Of a stretch of 64,000 bases of DNA, positions 21,789 to 32,695 are shown piece after piece. The DNA is from Cadophora sp. MPI-SDFR-AT-0126 (lineage: Eukaryota; Ascomycota; Leotiomycetes; Helotiales; Ploettnerulaceae), in contig JAGMVK010000009.1 in NCBI GenBank assembly GCA_020747065.1, positions 2,232,001 to 2,296,000 of the forward strand, written 5' to 3'. The translations under genes were made by a program, and so were the position numbers. How positions within the stretch are numbered: position 1 is the first letter of the stretch; each line of letters opens with the position of its first letter. Under the pieces are notes generated by a model that saw nothing but the letters and a program-made list of their open reading frames with translations, did not search any database and was not told the DNA's origin.

Positions 21789-22573
21789 ATGTTTGACCAC
21801 CTCAAAGCAAGCGTTCGATCGCGTCGCCACACAATGAAGGAGTCACGTCGACCGGAGTCTGCCATGCCAGGGATGAGATACGACGAGGAGGCCATGAGTA
21901 AACAAGAGAAGCTGGACGCGACCATGAGTGTCTTTGCCAAGATCCGTCGAACTGGCTCATTGAAAGACGTTTTGCACCCGCCTATCCCTCGAACCAAGCC
22001 TCTTACCTTCACCAACTTGTTTGCTACTGCCAAAGGAGACTCGAAGATGCCATCTGTCGCTGAAGGTCAGTACCTTGGATCTCCATTGCGAGGATTGGAA
22101 CTGACTCGAGATATCTAGAGACAAATGATATACCACCTTCCACTGCCTCAACTTCTCTCACCAACGCCAGCACCGCTATTGAGACCCCCGCCAATCCTCT
22201 CTCTGGCCTCGGCGGATCCTCCACAGTCAAACGCAAGCCATGTCCCGTCACCACTTCTGGCGGCCTGAGTGCGTTCAACAATGGCGAGCCACCCAAGTTC
22301 GATCCCCAGACACCTCGATTCAATCCAAGTATGCACCGATTGGCCAAGTCCGTTCTCAGGCACAGATACACCACGAAGTTCACACTTGACTTCGAGCCAC
22401 CAAAGGGTGTCAGCCGTCGCGAGTACGATTTCATTTGGGTTACTCCTGAGGAGCTGGACCGGAAAGTCATGGAGGATATCGTTTGGGTGCGAGAGAGATA
22501 TGCGCAGGCTGGCAGAGATGAGCCCGACTGCAATGATATCATCTTCTGGTACACTGAGGAGGATCTCTACTGA
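21789..22573 (+). CDS. Conserved fungal hypothetical protein (about 243 aa, 2 exons)
   Basis: Exons 21789-22065 and 22119-22573 are separated by a 53-nt intron with a gtcagt donor, ctgac branch point and tctag acceptor. The protein starts MFDHLKASVRSRRHTMKES. It has a basic, Ser/Thr/Pro-rich middle with NPLSGLGGSSTVKRK. The end is more ordered and acidic: FDFIWVTPEELDRKVMEDI-like sequence, then YAQAGRDEPDCNDIIFWYTEEDLY. There is no signal peptide or membrane span. The compact C-terminal block suggests a conserved short domain. I do not recognise it and assign no function. Unbroken frame, correct splice phase and compact intron make the gene itself convincing. Confidence 0.7.
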
Positions 22574-23665
22574 ATGACTGTCACTCACGTTCTACAGTAC
22601 AGACTGACATTGGGCTGGCCGAAATATAAATATGGGAGATGGATTCTGCGTTTAGTTTACAAAGGTGTTTGATCTTCACAGTTTGGTTTCTGTGACCACC
22701 GCAGGCTTTGATTTCTTTGAGTTTGGAGGATTGTGGGGTCATGATAGGAACGATTGGTGACTTGAGGAATGATTAATGACCTGGGAGATAATGGAGTTTG
22801 CTTAACATCACAGATTGGGAGAGATAGGATGGTTCAAACTTTTGTCCAAGGCCAGAAGCTCGAGTGGGAAGTTGATTGATTTGATCATCATAACAAAAGG
22901 TGTCGACGCAGGCATGCGTTTGTTCAGCAAGGTTGCAGGCTGGTATTGAACCGGTCTAGGGTTTTCGAAAGTTTCTGCTTTGGCACATGTCAGTATAAGC
23001 ACGAACACTCAAAAGTCCTTCGCCAAGCATTCTGTCTTATGATTCGTGTCATGACTGACCTTAGAATGGACAACCCTTAGCAGACTTCAATTAATGAACA
23101 GATGTGACCAAGACCTGGGTTCAGAAATAGCCAAGTTAACTTGACATAGCTGCCGTAAGGTCTAAGTTAGCATGGTATCACAGCCTAAGATTGAAAAAGG
23201 ATTCATTGAAGCCACAACAGAGCTTCAAATTCTCCTAGCAGCTGTGCACCGTCCTCCATGTCTGGGTCCGATGTGTCTCTCTCTGCCAGATTCCTTTCTT
23301 CGCGACAAAGAGAGAACCCTAGAGAAAGACCCACGAAATAGCCTCACGCAATTTCCCACAGTGATAACAAGAAACTATGAGTCTGTTTGCCAAGTTTGAA
23401 GGCCTCCTGCATGCTGTCCGTTTGAAGGCCATGCCGGGCACCCTCACTCTTTCAGCACATCAAACACAAAGATTCTCGTTCCCTCACATTTTTTCCTCTG
23501 CCATCTACAAATGTCCAAAATGGCTGCAAAGAAATCCAAATTCGTGCTGCCTCGCAAGTCACTTCGCCTAGATCTGGAGAAGCCTCATTGAAAACCGCGC
23601 AATTTGCTCCTCGTGCCGACACCCAGGGCAACATCTCCAGTTCAATTTCGTCGCGTTTGGCCGCC
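22574..23665. other. Intergenic region
   Basis: I see no supported gene. An ATG at 23511 opens a 26-codon basic frame that stops before the next gene. It could be an upstream open reading frame in that gene's leader. Confidence 0.4.
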
Positions 23666-24065
23666 ATGTCACTCCGAGGCAGCCAACCAGTTCGACTGAA
23701 CAGAAACACTGTCGTGACTGAGTTTGCACGATATTTTGGCAGCGAGGACAAGCTAGAGAATTGGCAGCGTTTGTGCCGTGATGTGGGAATCGAGGATGTA
23801 CCACAAAGCTTGAAGAAGTGCAAAGTGGTGAGACAAGTCTTGACTTTCTGGAATACAGAATTTTAACTGAACGATGCAGGCCCTTCGCAAAGTTTGGGTC
23901 AACATTTACGACTTGATTGAGGCTGTTCGCAAGAATGAAATACCCCGACGCTTCCCGAGTCAACACGCCTTGAGTGCCTACACGCTGAGAACTCAGAGAA
24001 TCTTCCCGAAGAAGAAGGCAAAGGAAGGAGGTCCTGTCAGGCAGTTGCTGGCTCATATATTCTGA
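23666..24065 (+). CDS. Small conserved fungal protein (about 115 aa, 2 exons)
   Basis: Exons 23666-23827 and 23880-24065 flank a 52-nt intron with a gtgaga donor, aactgaac branch region and gcag acceptor. The start is the first in-frame ATG and sits in an excellent context (gccgccATG). The product is helical and basic. It has TVVTEFARYFGSEDKLENWQ, CRDVGIEDVPQSLKKC, ALRKVWVNIYDLIEAVRK and a tail of KKKAKEGGPVRQLLAHIF. This matches my recollection of a short, widespread ascomycete hypothetical family of similar length. No function is known to me. The open frame continues upstream without an ATG, so a longer form with another first exon cannot be excluded. Confidence 0.7.
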
Positions 24066-24314
24066 AGGGAAGTGGAACAGTGGAAACACAAAGCTATATG
24101 GACACGGTGGGGCGGCACGGGCCTTTGGACCATTGTGACAATTGGTAAATGGCAGGTATCTAAGCTTGATCAAAATGTGTATTGGATCTTGGAACACTAT
24201 TGCTCTTGTGTACTCTCTGCCGATGACCCTAGTAATCGTTTGGACATGTAATCCTTTTCAAAGCTTGCGTGGAGCGATCGAGGCGGCCCAAATTCGGTGA
24301 AGCGAGCGATTTGG

Positions 24315-25758
24315 CTACCCAAGGACCTGTTTCTTCACCGGAGACGAATTTCGGACGCCTCGGATGGGCTTGGCACGGTATATCAGCAGATTTCAACACA
24401 CCTCAAGGTTCACGTGCGGATAACAACATACCTTTGGAGCTTCCACCCAATCATAATATCCTGCGATATCATTCAGCCACGAGGTTCCAGCACTCGTACC
24501 AATCATCGTTCCCGGAAATCCAAGATCAAATGGTGCTGCGCCCTCAATCTCGTCCATCTCCTCCTTGGTCAATTCCACACTCAGTCCCTCGATATTGGCC
24601 TTCAACTGCTCAGGTGTTCTCCCGCCGACGATTGGGAAGACATAGGGGCTTTTATGCATGACATATGCAAGCGCTATGCTTGTCATGATGGTACCCTTCT
24701 TTTCGGCCAGCTGTTGAAGAACGGCACAGACTTTGAGGATATTTTCAGAGGGCTCGTCAAGTTTTCGGCCTTTGATTGTCTTCCGCTGCTCGGCAGTCTT
24801 GAACTGACCGCCACCAAGTGCACCCCATGGCGCGAGAGACATCCCTTCGCTGTTTCTTGTGTCAGCGTCACAAGACATCAAAATCGATCAACAGGAGTGG
24901 AAGAATGAGCCGCAAGTTATGCTCAGTTCTCAAGGCACTTACTGCATGGCCATTGGGATGATATCTCTTTCGAAGTCTCGTGTTGCTGCTGACCAGTTGC
25001 CCTGATAAACAGAGAATTGCTGAAGCCCATGATCGCGCGCGTATTGATTGGCTTTAGCCACGATCCAAGCTGGGGTATCGGACGCACCGATATACAACAC
25101 TTTTCCAGCTCTGATCACGTTGTTGAGAGATTGCATAAGCTCTGGGATAGAGGTGGTAAAGTCCCACCAATGAATGTACAACTATCGAACTAAGTCCAAG
25201 AGACCGAACAGTGATAAATCAGACTAACCAAATCAATGTATGATGTTTGAAAGTTCTTCAAACTTGTTTCCAATGAGAGATGGAGACTTTTGGCGCCGTT
25301 GCCACTGGAGTTGATAATAATCTCCTTATCCCCAAAGCCTACGCGCCCACAAGTCGTGTACTTTGTGGCGAGGACCATTTGATCTCGGACACCGCGCTTT
25401 GCCATCCACTCGCCGATAGCCCTTTCAGACTGTCCTTTTTGGTAGTTATTGGCTCTAAAAGATGTAAGCAGGGTTTTGCATGTAGATGTTTGGCCACAAA
25501 CGTATCGATAAAATTCCCCCCGTTCTCATAGAATGTATCGAGCATGGCATTGTGATCACATGATCCTACAATATCGACCCTGGAGATTGATCAGTTTCAC
25601 CAGTCTCTATCTCTATTAATAGAAGAAGGTAGTTACCAGTCCTCTCCAAAATTCACTCCTCCGAGGCAGAGTGGGCTGACTCTGACCGAAGCTGTTGGAG
25701 AAAGAAGTCGATAGTACCCGAGAGCTGACTTGGGAGGAGATGGGGGTGCGAATGCCAT
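24315..25758 (-). CDS. Aldo-keto reductase, aryl-alcohol dehydrogenase (AAD) type
   Basis: Six exons join in phase: 25758-25637, 25579-25502, 25454-25229, 25181-24943, 24849-24432 and 24368-24315. They give 378 residues, a normal AAD length. The NADPH-dependent (alpha/beta)8 barrel is complete. The catalytic tetrad is seen as Asp in NFIDTANNY, Tyr in the same motif, Lys in VLATKY and His in YIHWWD. Other family motifs are EWMAKRGVRDQMV, YIGASDTPAWIV, QGNWSAATRDFERDIIPM, EGMSLAPWGALGGG and PIVGGRTPEQL. The enzyme reduces aromatic or aliphatic aldehydes, and family members occur both in secondary-metabolite clusters and in detoxification. No clear cluster partners lie beside it. The last exon (17 residues) rests on splice signals only and is less certain. 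Confidence 0.9.
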
Positions 25759-27626
25759 TTTGAGGTCTTGATTTCAATAGAAGCTTGAACTTGGAAGGTC
25801 GAGGTCGAATTTTCTGTGCATTCGGGCAGGAGATTGGGATAGGAAGACGTGGTACTTATAGCTGATCGGCGATTCGACGAGTGACTGTCGAAAGGAGAGT
25901 TTTGGTATGGTTACTAACCCCGATACTATTGACATGCATGAAATTCATGGTCTTGCGCCGACATCAAATCTGCACAAATGACGGTTATCATGCATGAGCT
26001 GGCAGGTAGGGTTCCGCCGCTTTAAACTGTTTCAGAGGGCTCGAAGATGCAAAGTCCGAGAATTACAAGATTTCTCAAGGCAAAACATCATCTCATGTAT
26101 CCTGAAGGCCTTGCTTCCAAGTCTGAGCACCTTGATTGAGTATCTCTGATAGGGCCGGAATGCCAGTAAGAAAAGCCGGTGAAGGGTCAAATGCATTGTG
26201 GACCGCTTCGAGAGATGTGAAAACAACAACAACCCTTGGCCCACAATTGGATGATTTCAGGATAACAAGCCTATCAATGCCTCTGCTTTCACTTTCACGT
26301 TGGTTACCGAGCCCAGTAAAGCCACGCGATGCTTGTGAGTGGATACAGGAATTGCTTCCGAAGCAAAAGTCCGGGATCTCCAAATTCGGACTTACTGTCC
26401 AAAATTCGAAGAGTCATCGGCGACAACAAAACGATATAGCCAGAGTGTTTCACTTGCAAGAAAGCAATCAAGAGATGTAAGATAAGCCTTTGTCAGGACT
26501 TAAGTTCTTAATTCCTATCCCCGGTATACACTCCCTGCGCCATCGACCGGGCAAATTGCGGGGGAAACATGAACATGATCTCCATGCTCGGGAATTCCTC
26601 CCGAATCGCCGCAAAATGGCGTCCCAAACGACATGTTTCCAAAGAAGAGGAATGACAGCAGACGTATTAGCAAATGCGCCAAACCCATCGACAATAGGTC
26701 AAGCTTGGATACCTCAACCAATCTGGGATATCATCAAGAAGCTTCTGGCCGGTGTGAAACCGCCCGAGCTTATGCAAAGGAATCATGGCCCTCTGCCTAC
26801 ACAGGATGATCGATACTGGACATGAGTGAGACCACTTGGTCTGTCATCAAGCCCAGATTGATGGACATAAGACAAAGTTGATAATTCTCCCGAAGAGTGC
26901 AATGCTGCGCCAGAAGAGACAATTGAACTTCCTGACAGCGAAAGATCCCAGGCAGTGGAAGAAAGTTGCGCGGTAAGCGACGAAGAGCAATTTGCATGAT
27001 GCGCAGAAATTGAAGATAAGCACCCTTAGGATCTTCGAATCCACGTATGATAATATGACATTTGTAGCACGATTTCTCCAAGCTGAAATTCGAACGCAGC
27101 TTGAAGTGTTTCGTAAGACTCTCTTTCGTGCCCGTCTTTGCTCATCTTGAGTATATCAGCTCCATGTAAGACAATGTGAAAGATTATCCTTGCCACTCGT
27201 CGTCACTCCATAGTGCATAGACTCTTGTTGAAGCCAAAGTGCTTAGCATAGTGTTGCTCCTGGAGCCCATCACGAATGAATGAAGACTTGCCAGTACTTG
27301 GTAGATGCTGGATATGTGAGGACACATGCCGCTGGATCTGTCAGATCATCAGCATAGTAAGCATCCTTCTCTAACATCCAATGCGATTACTAGGTGCTGC
27401 CAGTTCCCTACCCTGGGAAGATGGATTTCTGAAGGGATAATTGGACTCGCGAGACGCAAAAAGGATTCTCGGAGGGGAGGGTTCGATAATCTCACGTGAT
27501 GATGAGGCTGGGCGAGGCTGCACTTTTTGGCGCTAGAGGCGAATCCTTGTTGAAAATATTTGGCGAATCTGCCAAAAAAGTTGCCTCGAATTGTAACCAT
27601 CAACAGCCTTCTCCAGTCCCCACGCA
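25759..27626. other. Intergenic stretch between divergent genes
   Basis: About 1.9 kb separate the aldo-keto reductase (minus) from UTP18 (plus). Several frames of about 90-115 codons occur, but I recognise no motif and cannot splice them. Fragments of a decayed gene cannot be ruled out near 26.1-27.1 kb. Confidence 0.4.
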
Positions 27627-29459
27627 ATGCCTCGACAAAGGTCGAAGAAGCTGATTGCAAGTCGAGCAGTAGAATCGAAACCGTCTGCTGCAGAAGATCC
27701 GGTCTCCGACCACACCAATAGCGACAATGAGTCCGATGAGAGCAACAACGAGAGCTTAATATCCGTGGAGAAGGATGAAGAAGAAGAAGAATTGGACAAA
27801 TTAGTCTTTGGCGATGGCGCAGGATTCAAGGCAATGCTTGGCCACGGCATGGGCGTGAATTTGGAAGACAAAGTGGAAGGCAATGTAGTGGAGGAAGAAG
27901 GTTCAGAGGCGGGGTTAGAGCAGGTCGACGATGCTGATGTATGCTTGCCTTTCCCATTGAGACGCCTTCAATGCTAATGAGATTTGCAGCTTTTCTTTCT
28001 GGACTCTGGACCATCTGGCGATTCCAATGCCATGGTGATTCATGAAACTTTCAAGGACCAAATCGACGATGCGCCAGCATGGGAAGACAGTGATGATGAT
28101 CGGTTGACAGTATCTCTTGCTGGAAATTCTCGGTTGCGAAAACTTCGAATAAGTGAGGACGAGGACCTGATAAGTGGTGGAGAATACTCGAGGAGGTTAC
28201 GGATGCATTTTGAACGTCTGAACAACGTACCGGAATGGGCGCAAAGCTCGCAGCGACCAGCGAAACGGCGCCGGAGATCATCAGCAGGCTCGGATTCTTC
28301 AATATCTTCGAATGGCATGGACATTGACAATGAAGATATTTCTACCCTTCCTCTGGCACGTCTTCTTCAAAATGCTGGTTCTCTGACAAGAACGCCAGTA
28401 AGATCCTCAAAACGTTCGAAGCTACGGCCCGAGGTTCTCGATATTCAACAAACACGCTCGATACCCAACGTTCAATCAGCAGCTATATCCTCTCTGTCTT
28501 TTCACCCCGAGTACCCAATACTTTTGTCTTCTGGAGCAGAATCCACGTTATACCTCCACCACATCGATCCAACAGCACATCCGACTCCCAACCCATTACT
28601 TACAGCCATCAAAATTGGGCGTAACCCACTTTACACTTCTGCATTTTTACATCCTGCAGGGGAGAAAATCTTCTTCTCTGGCCGCCGTCGCTGTTTCCAT
28701 GTATGGGATCTTCCTTCCGGAACAATCGAAGCTGTCGCACAAATATATGGACAGAAGGAGGAACAAAAGACCATGGAGAGGTTCAAGCTCAGCCCTTGCG
28801 GGCGGTATATGGCTCTTGTAGGTTCTTCAAGAAAAGGAGGGGGGATCATCAACATTTTGGATGCGGGGACTACCCAATGGGTGGCTTCAGTACGGATAGA
28901 GGGAGCAAATGGGATTGCCGATTTTGCCTGGTGGAGCGATGGAGAAGGATTGACTGCAATTGGGAAGGGAGGTGAGGTAGCTGAATGGAGTGTGACATCA
29001 CGTTCATATGTGGCTCGCTGGATCGATGACGGCCATGCCCCTACAGTTTTGACTCTAGGTGGATCGAATGGACCAAAGTCGCTCGGTGGAGATCGCTGGG
29101 TAGCGATCGGATCACAGAGTGGGATTGTGAACATATACGACCGAAGATCATTTGTCTCCGAAAGTAATGAAGTCTCGATACCAGAGAGACCGCAGCCTAA
29201 GAAGTCTTTTGATCAGTTCACAACACCGACGAGCAATCTGGAGATTAGCCCTGATGGCCAGTTATTGGCATTCAGCAGCAACGGCAAGAAAGATGCGCTA
29301 CGTTTAGTGCATCTACCCAGTTGTACAGTGTACAGGAATTGGCCCACGGACAGGACGCCTCTAGGGAGAGTCACTGCCGTGGCGTTTGGGACACAGAGCG
29401 ATGTAATAGCTGTTGGGAACAAGTCCGGGAAAATACGAATGTGGGAGATTAGGTCTTGA
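27627..29459 (+). CDS. UTP18: U3 snoRNA-associated WD40 protein Utp18 (SSU processome)
   Basis: Exons 27627-27938 and 27990-29459 flank a 51-nt intron with a gtatgc donor, tgctaat branch point and gcag acceptor. They encode 593 residues. Residues 1-240 are acidic and disordered, with stretches such as EKDEEEEELDKLVFGD and a basic RPAKRRRRSS patch. The repeat region starts at about 260 with ISSLSFHPEYPILLSSG and includes GEKIFFSGRRRCFHVWDL and SPCGRYMALVGSSRKGG. It ends with VTAVAFGTQSDVIAVGNKSGKIRMWE. Utp18 is part of the UTP-B subcomplex in the nucleolus. There it helps assemble the 90S pre-ribosome and, in yeast, recruits the exosome helicase Mtr4 through its N-terminal tail. Length and order fit fungal Utp18. 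The assignment rests on recalled family sequence. Confidence 0.88.
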
Positions 29460-29878
29460 TTACGAATGAACGATGCCGTCTTCCCAGTGCCTTGTTTTGC
29501 TCTTGAGTTTCGAAAACTGGCGTAAAACATTTCGATTGAGGTGGGTATTCCACGTATTGTTGACATACACGATTCTTTGGCCTTGACCTGAGCAGACCCG
29601 GAATGGCGCACGAGTGAGATATCGTTTCCTTTGTTCTTACAGCAATCCTACCATCTCATAGAACAATTGGACAACCGTTCTGTGGCGGCCCTCTCCCTCG
29701 GTTACTGTCTCTCCTCCCATTGCTGCCTACAATCTAAGCTGCTTGCTGAATATATACAACGTCAATACCGAATCAGCACCCACCAGCTGACAACAAAATC
29801 TTCCCCCAACAACTAGGCTCGGCCAGGGAACCATTCAACATCCCTTGTGGTACCTGTCCACGTGACGGTCCACTGGTC
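29460..29878. other. Short intergenic region between convergent genes
   Basis: This holds the 3' flanks of UTP18 (plus) and the HET gene (minus). Nothing else is visible. Confidence 0.5.
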
Positions 29879-31636
29879 TTATTCTAGGATGATATCTTGG
29901 AGTTGGAATTCGCCTTGTTCGCACCGATCCAGGGCTTCGCCGTCCATCATGCCGTGGAAGTAAGCTTCTCCAATGAGCTTATAACGACCCGCTCCAGTAT
30001 AGCGGAGGACATATAAAACAGAGCCTCCAAGTAAAACGAATACCGAATCGTCGGTAAGGGTAGCGCCAGGGGCTATACCCATCATGCCGTTGTCAGTGAC
30101 TGCGAAGAGACGACGTGCGGTGAAAGTCTGTACACGCGCAGAGACAGTTTTTCGAGGCGTGACTTTTACATCCCAATCAATGTCGCACGCAAAGCCTCGC
30201 TGGAGATTCTGATCCGGGCAGCGATCCCCCACAATAGTGTGACGAAATGCTTTATCGTTAGTTTCACCTGTCCAGCTGTAAATCTCTGCTTTGTTCTCTG
30301 GTATCCATGTCTTTTGAATTCCCAAATAAAGATCATCGTCGGCACGATCCGTGGACAGGACGATGGTGCCGATGTTGATTCCACTTAGTTTGAGATACCG
30401 ATCGCCTGTTACGATATCCTCGATCCTCTCGTTTGGCTTCAATACCATACTTTCTTTGCTCGCGTTGTAGGCGTTTCTCAAAGGTCCATAATTCTGTCGA
30501 TATTGATGCTCGGGGTTCGGACGGTACCATCGTAAAGACCAATCAGGGACCCAGGAAGGAAGATTATCGACTACTGGGTACGGAAAGCAGTGTCCAAATA
30601 TGTCAAGGCTGTTGTACTTCGCGATATGCCATAGTACTACATCTGTGTATACCTTCTCAGTCGAGAAGAAGTAGCTTGGAGTCAGATCGCCAGGAGAAAT
30701 ATCTGATGCCAGTCCCAGAAACGCAAAAATTTTGTCCCTTGGATCTGTCGCTATGCTCGTGCGACCCCAATCTAGAAGGTTGAGAAACGTATCGTCTAAT
30801 TGGCAGGTATCTTTGACATAGAGCACTTTGAGAACAGATCGTTGTCGGAAATAAGCAGCGCCTCCAGAACCGGCAACCTTTTTATCCTGGGCGACTCTAG
30901 AGATACAGGACTCCCTACATTTCATCCAGTCGAGATCAACCATCAGCGTGCCGCAGATGAAACGGACCTCCTTGGCGCATTCGACTTCCTGAAGAATCCA
31001 AGACCTTTCCCACCATAGCAGATCATAGAGTTCATTCAACCCGGTCCACAAGTCTTTCCCTTCCGAAGAATCGGGCTCCATGTACTCACATACCTCATCT
31101 TTACAGTGTCTCACAACATCATCCCAGCGGAATCCTCGACCAGACGCCCCCGCCGCCTTTTCCAGCTCCTCCTTCGCAGGCTCAAGGATCCGTGGTAGAC
31201 CCCTCAGCTTGGTCACAGCAAATTGGAGAGTAGGAGAGCAAATACCCAGCCAAACCAAGACCTGTTCTGCATTTCGATAGATCTCCGTCATCTTCGACAC
31301 CTGGCTGCCCCGCTCCTTGATATCCCTTTGGTTGATACAGATGGCATCGACCCACAGATACTGCTGAGAATGCCACAAGGCAGGATGCTGCAAAGCAGCA
31401 GCCAAATTTGTTGTGACGTGAACCAGGACACCATCCAGAAGAATTGGCTCAGTTACTTTGGGATCACCCCACGCGTAAGACAAGGCATTGTACTCTGGCT
31501 TCTCGTCCAAATCTCGATGTGAAAGCGACAATTCCACCAACCCTGGTGTAGAGGAATCCCATGAGGGCGGGCTTAGGTGAATGAGACGAATCTTATTCCC
31601 GCTGAGTGGTGTGTACTCGTAAGCTTCGCTGCTCAT
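29879..31636 (-). CDS. Heterokaryon incompatibility (HET) domain protein
   Basis: A single exon encodes 585 residues from ATG 31636. The HET domain covers about residues 45-200 and has its three usual motif blocks. These are YNALSYAWGDP, then YLWVDAICINQRDIKERGSQ with MTEIYRNAEQVLVWLG, and later ERSWILQEVECAKEV. The segment DPRDKIFAFLGLASD after the domain is common in this class. The C-terminal third contains no second recognised domain and ends with a GEAYFHGMMDGEAL block often seen at the end of HET proteins. HET proteins act in the cytoplasm and, in characterised cases, trigger cell death when incompatible alleles meet. Most, including this one by inference, have no known partner. Frame and motifs are intact, unlike the kinase-HET gene. 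Confidence 0.93.
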   Translation of the reverse strand: MSSEAYEYTPLSGNKIRLIHLSPPSWDSSTPGLVELSLSHRDLDEKPEYNALSYAWGDPKVTEPILLDGVLVHVTTNLAAALQHPALWHSQQYLWVDAICINQRDIKERGSQVSKMTEIYRNAEQVLVWLGICSPTLQFAVTKLRGLPRILEPAKEELEKAAGASGRGFRWDDVVRHCKDEVCEYMEPDSSEGKDLWTGLNELYDLLWWERSWILQEVECAKEVRFICGTLMVDLDWMKCRESCISRVAQDKKVAGSGGAAYFRQRSVLKVLYVKDTCQLDDTFLNLLDWGRTSIATDPRDKIFAFLGLASDISPGDLTPSYFFSTEKVYTDVVLWHIAKYNSLDIFGHCFPYPVVDNLPSWVPDWSLRWYRPNPEHQYRQNYGPLRNAYNASKESMVLKPNERIEDIVTGDRYLKLSGINIGTIVLSTDRADDDLYLGIQKTWIPENKAEIYSWTGETNDKAFRHTIVGDRCPDQNLQRGFACDIDWDVKVTPRKTVSARVQTFTARRLFAVTDNGMMGIAPGATLTDDSVFVLLGGSVLYVLRYTGAGRYKLIGEAYFHGMMDGEALDRCEQGEFQLQDIILE

Positions 31637-32695
31637 TTCTGAGGCGATCGGGATCGGATTTTCTCTTGGGTTGCGACTGTCTCGCTGATCTTGAATTTTT
31701 GTTCATTATCGTGTCAGAACAACCGACCTGAGCGGTTCAAGTAGAGGCGGAGAGGCATGCGCGATGTTGGAGGCTCCAGGAATGAGGTGGCTTGGCTCGA
31801 CTTTCAGCTCCAGCATGCAATGGAGAGTTTAGCTCCAAGCCACGTCGAGCCGAGCCAAGCCATCAAGATGACCCTCAAAGAGAAAAAACCACAGGCGAAT
31901 GAAGATAAAAGTCCTGAAGTCATAAACTCTTCGTGGCTGGGTAGGGCTCTCTCGTAGTCTTAGATATGCTGCTTAGCTAATGATGTTCGTTTTTCTTAAG
32001 TGCTCACTTGTCTGTGACGGGTCTCCAGGTTATCCAGGTGGATGGAAGGCGGCCACTGAATAGTGCGCAACCAGTTCCGGGAAGTGTTCGTCACTTTTGA
32101 CTGAAACGCAACGTTCACTTAAAATACATACAACCCCACAACAAATGTAAATACAATTAAGTTAAATATATCAAATTAAAGTTACTGTAACACTTGATTA
32201 ATCTTTCTTTGTTTGAAATATCAAACTGGATGCTTTAATATAAAGGTATTTAATCTTAAAATTGATTTCTTGGTTGACGTGAGAAAAACTTCCCATGATT
32301 ATGGCCGATATGGAGGATAGAAGCATTCATTCATGTTTAGCTAGAGAGCAGGAGCGATGGGTCAAGCGAAGGTTCGCAGAATCGTGAAGTACACATATAA
32401 ATCAAGACTCAAAAGTGCAAGGAAATCAATCTACGACCAAGGGGTGAAATCCAAACAAGCCCAGTGCAAGACCACTTCCTAGGCTACTAATACAGGACCT
32501 AGCGAGCACCTGAGTTTCACGACCACCCTTGAGCTTTTTTTAATCTTTCGCAGCGAAGACCACCGTTAGGGACAAGCAGGATAGTCAGTACCGAAGCTTC
32601 AAACCTTCGAAGCACTTGTGACATAAATACTTTACCCAGAACCGTCCATACCTGCCGGATAGCGAAACTCCCAGATCAATAGGGCAGAGATGGGA
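31637..32695. other. Intergenic region with an AT-rich patch
   Basis: The stretch at about 32120-32275 is strongly AT-rich, with many TTAA and ATAT runs. The rest is of normal composition. I see no open frame worth annotating. Confidence 0.5.

Noticed and set aside
26136..27081. Several overlapping 80-115 codon frames on both strands between the aldo-keto reductase and UTP18
   Set aside because: I suspected a decayed gene (perhaps an enzyme) but found no motif in a consistent frame order. A translated search would be needed.
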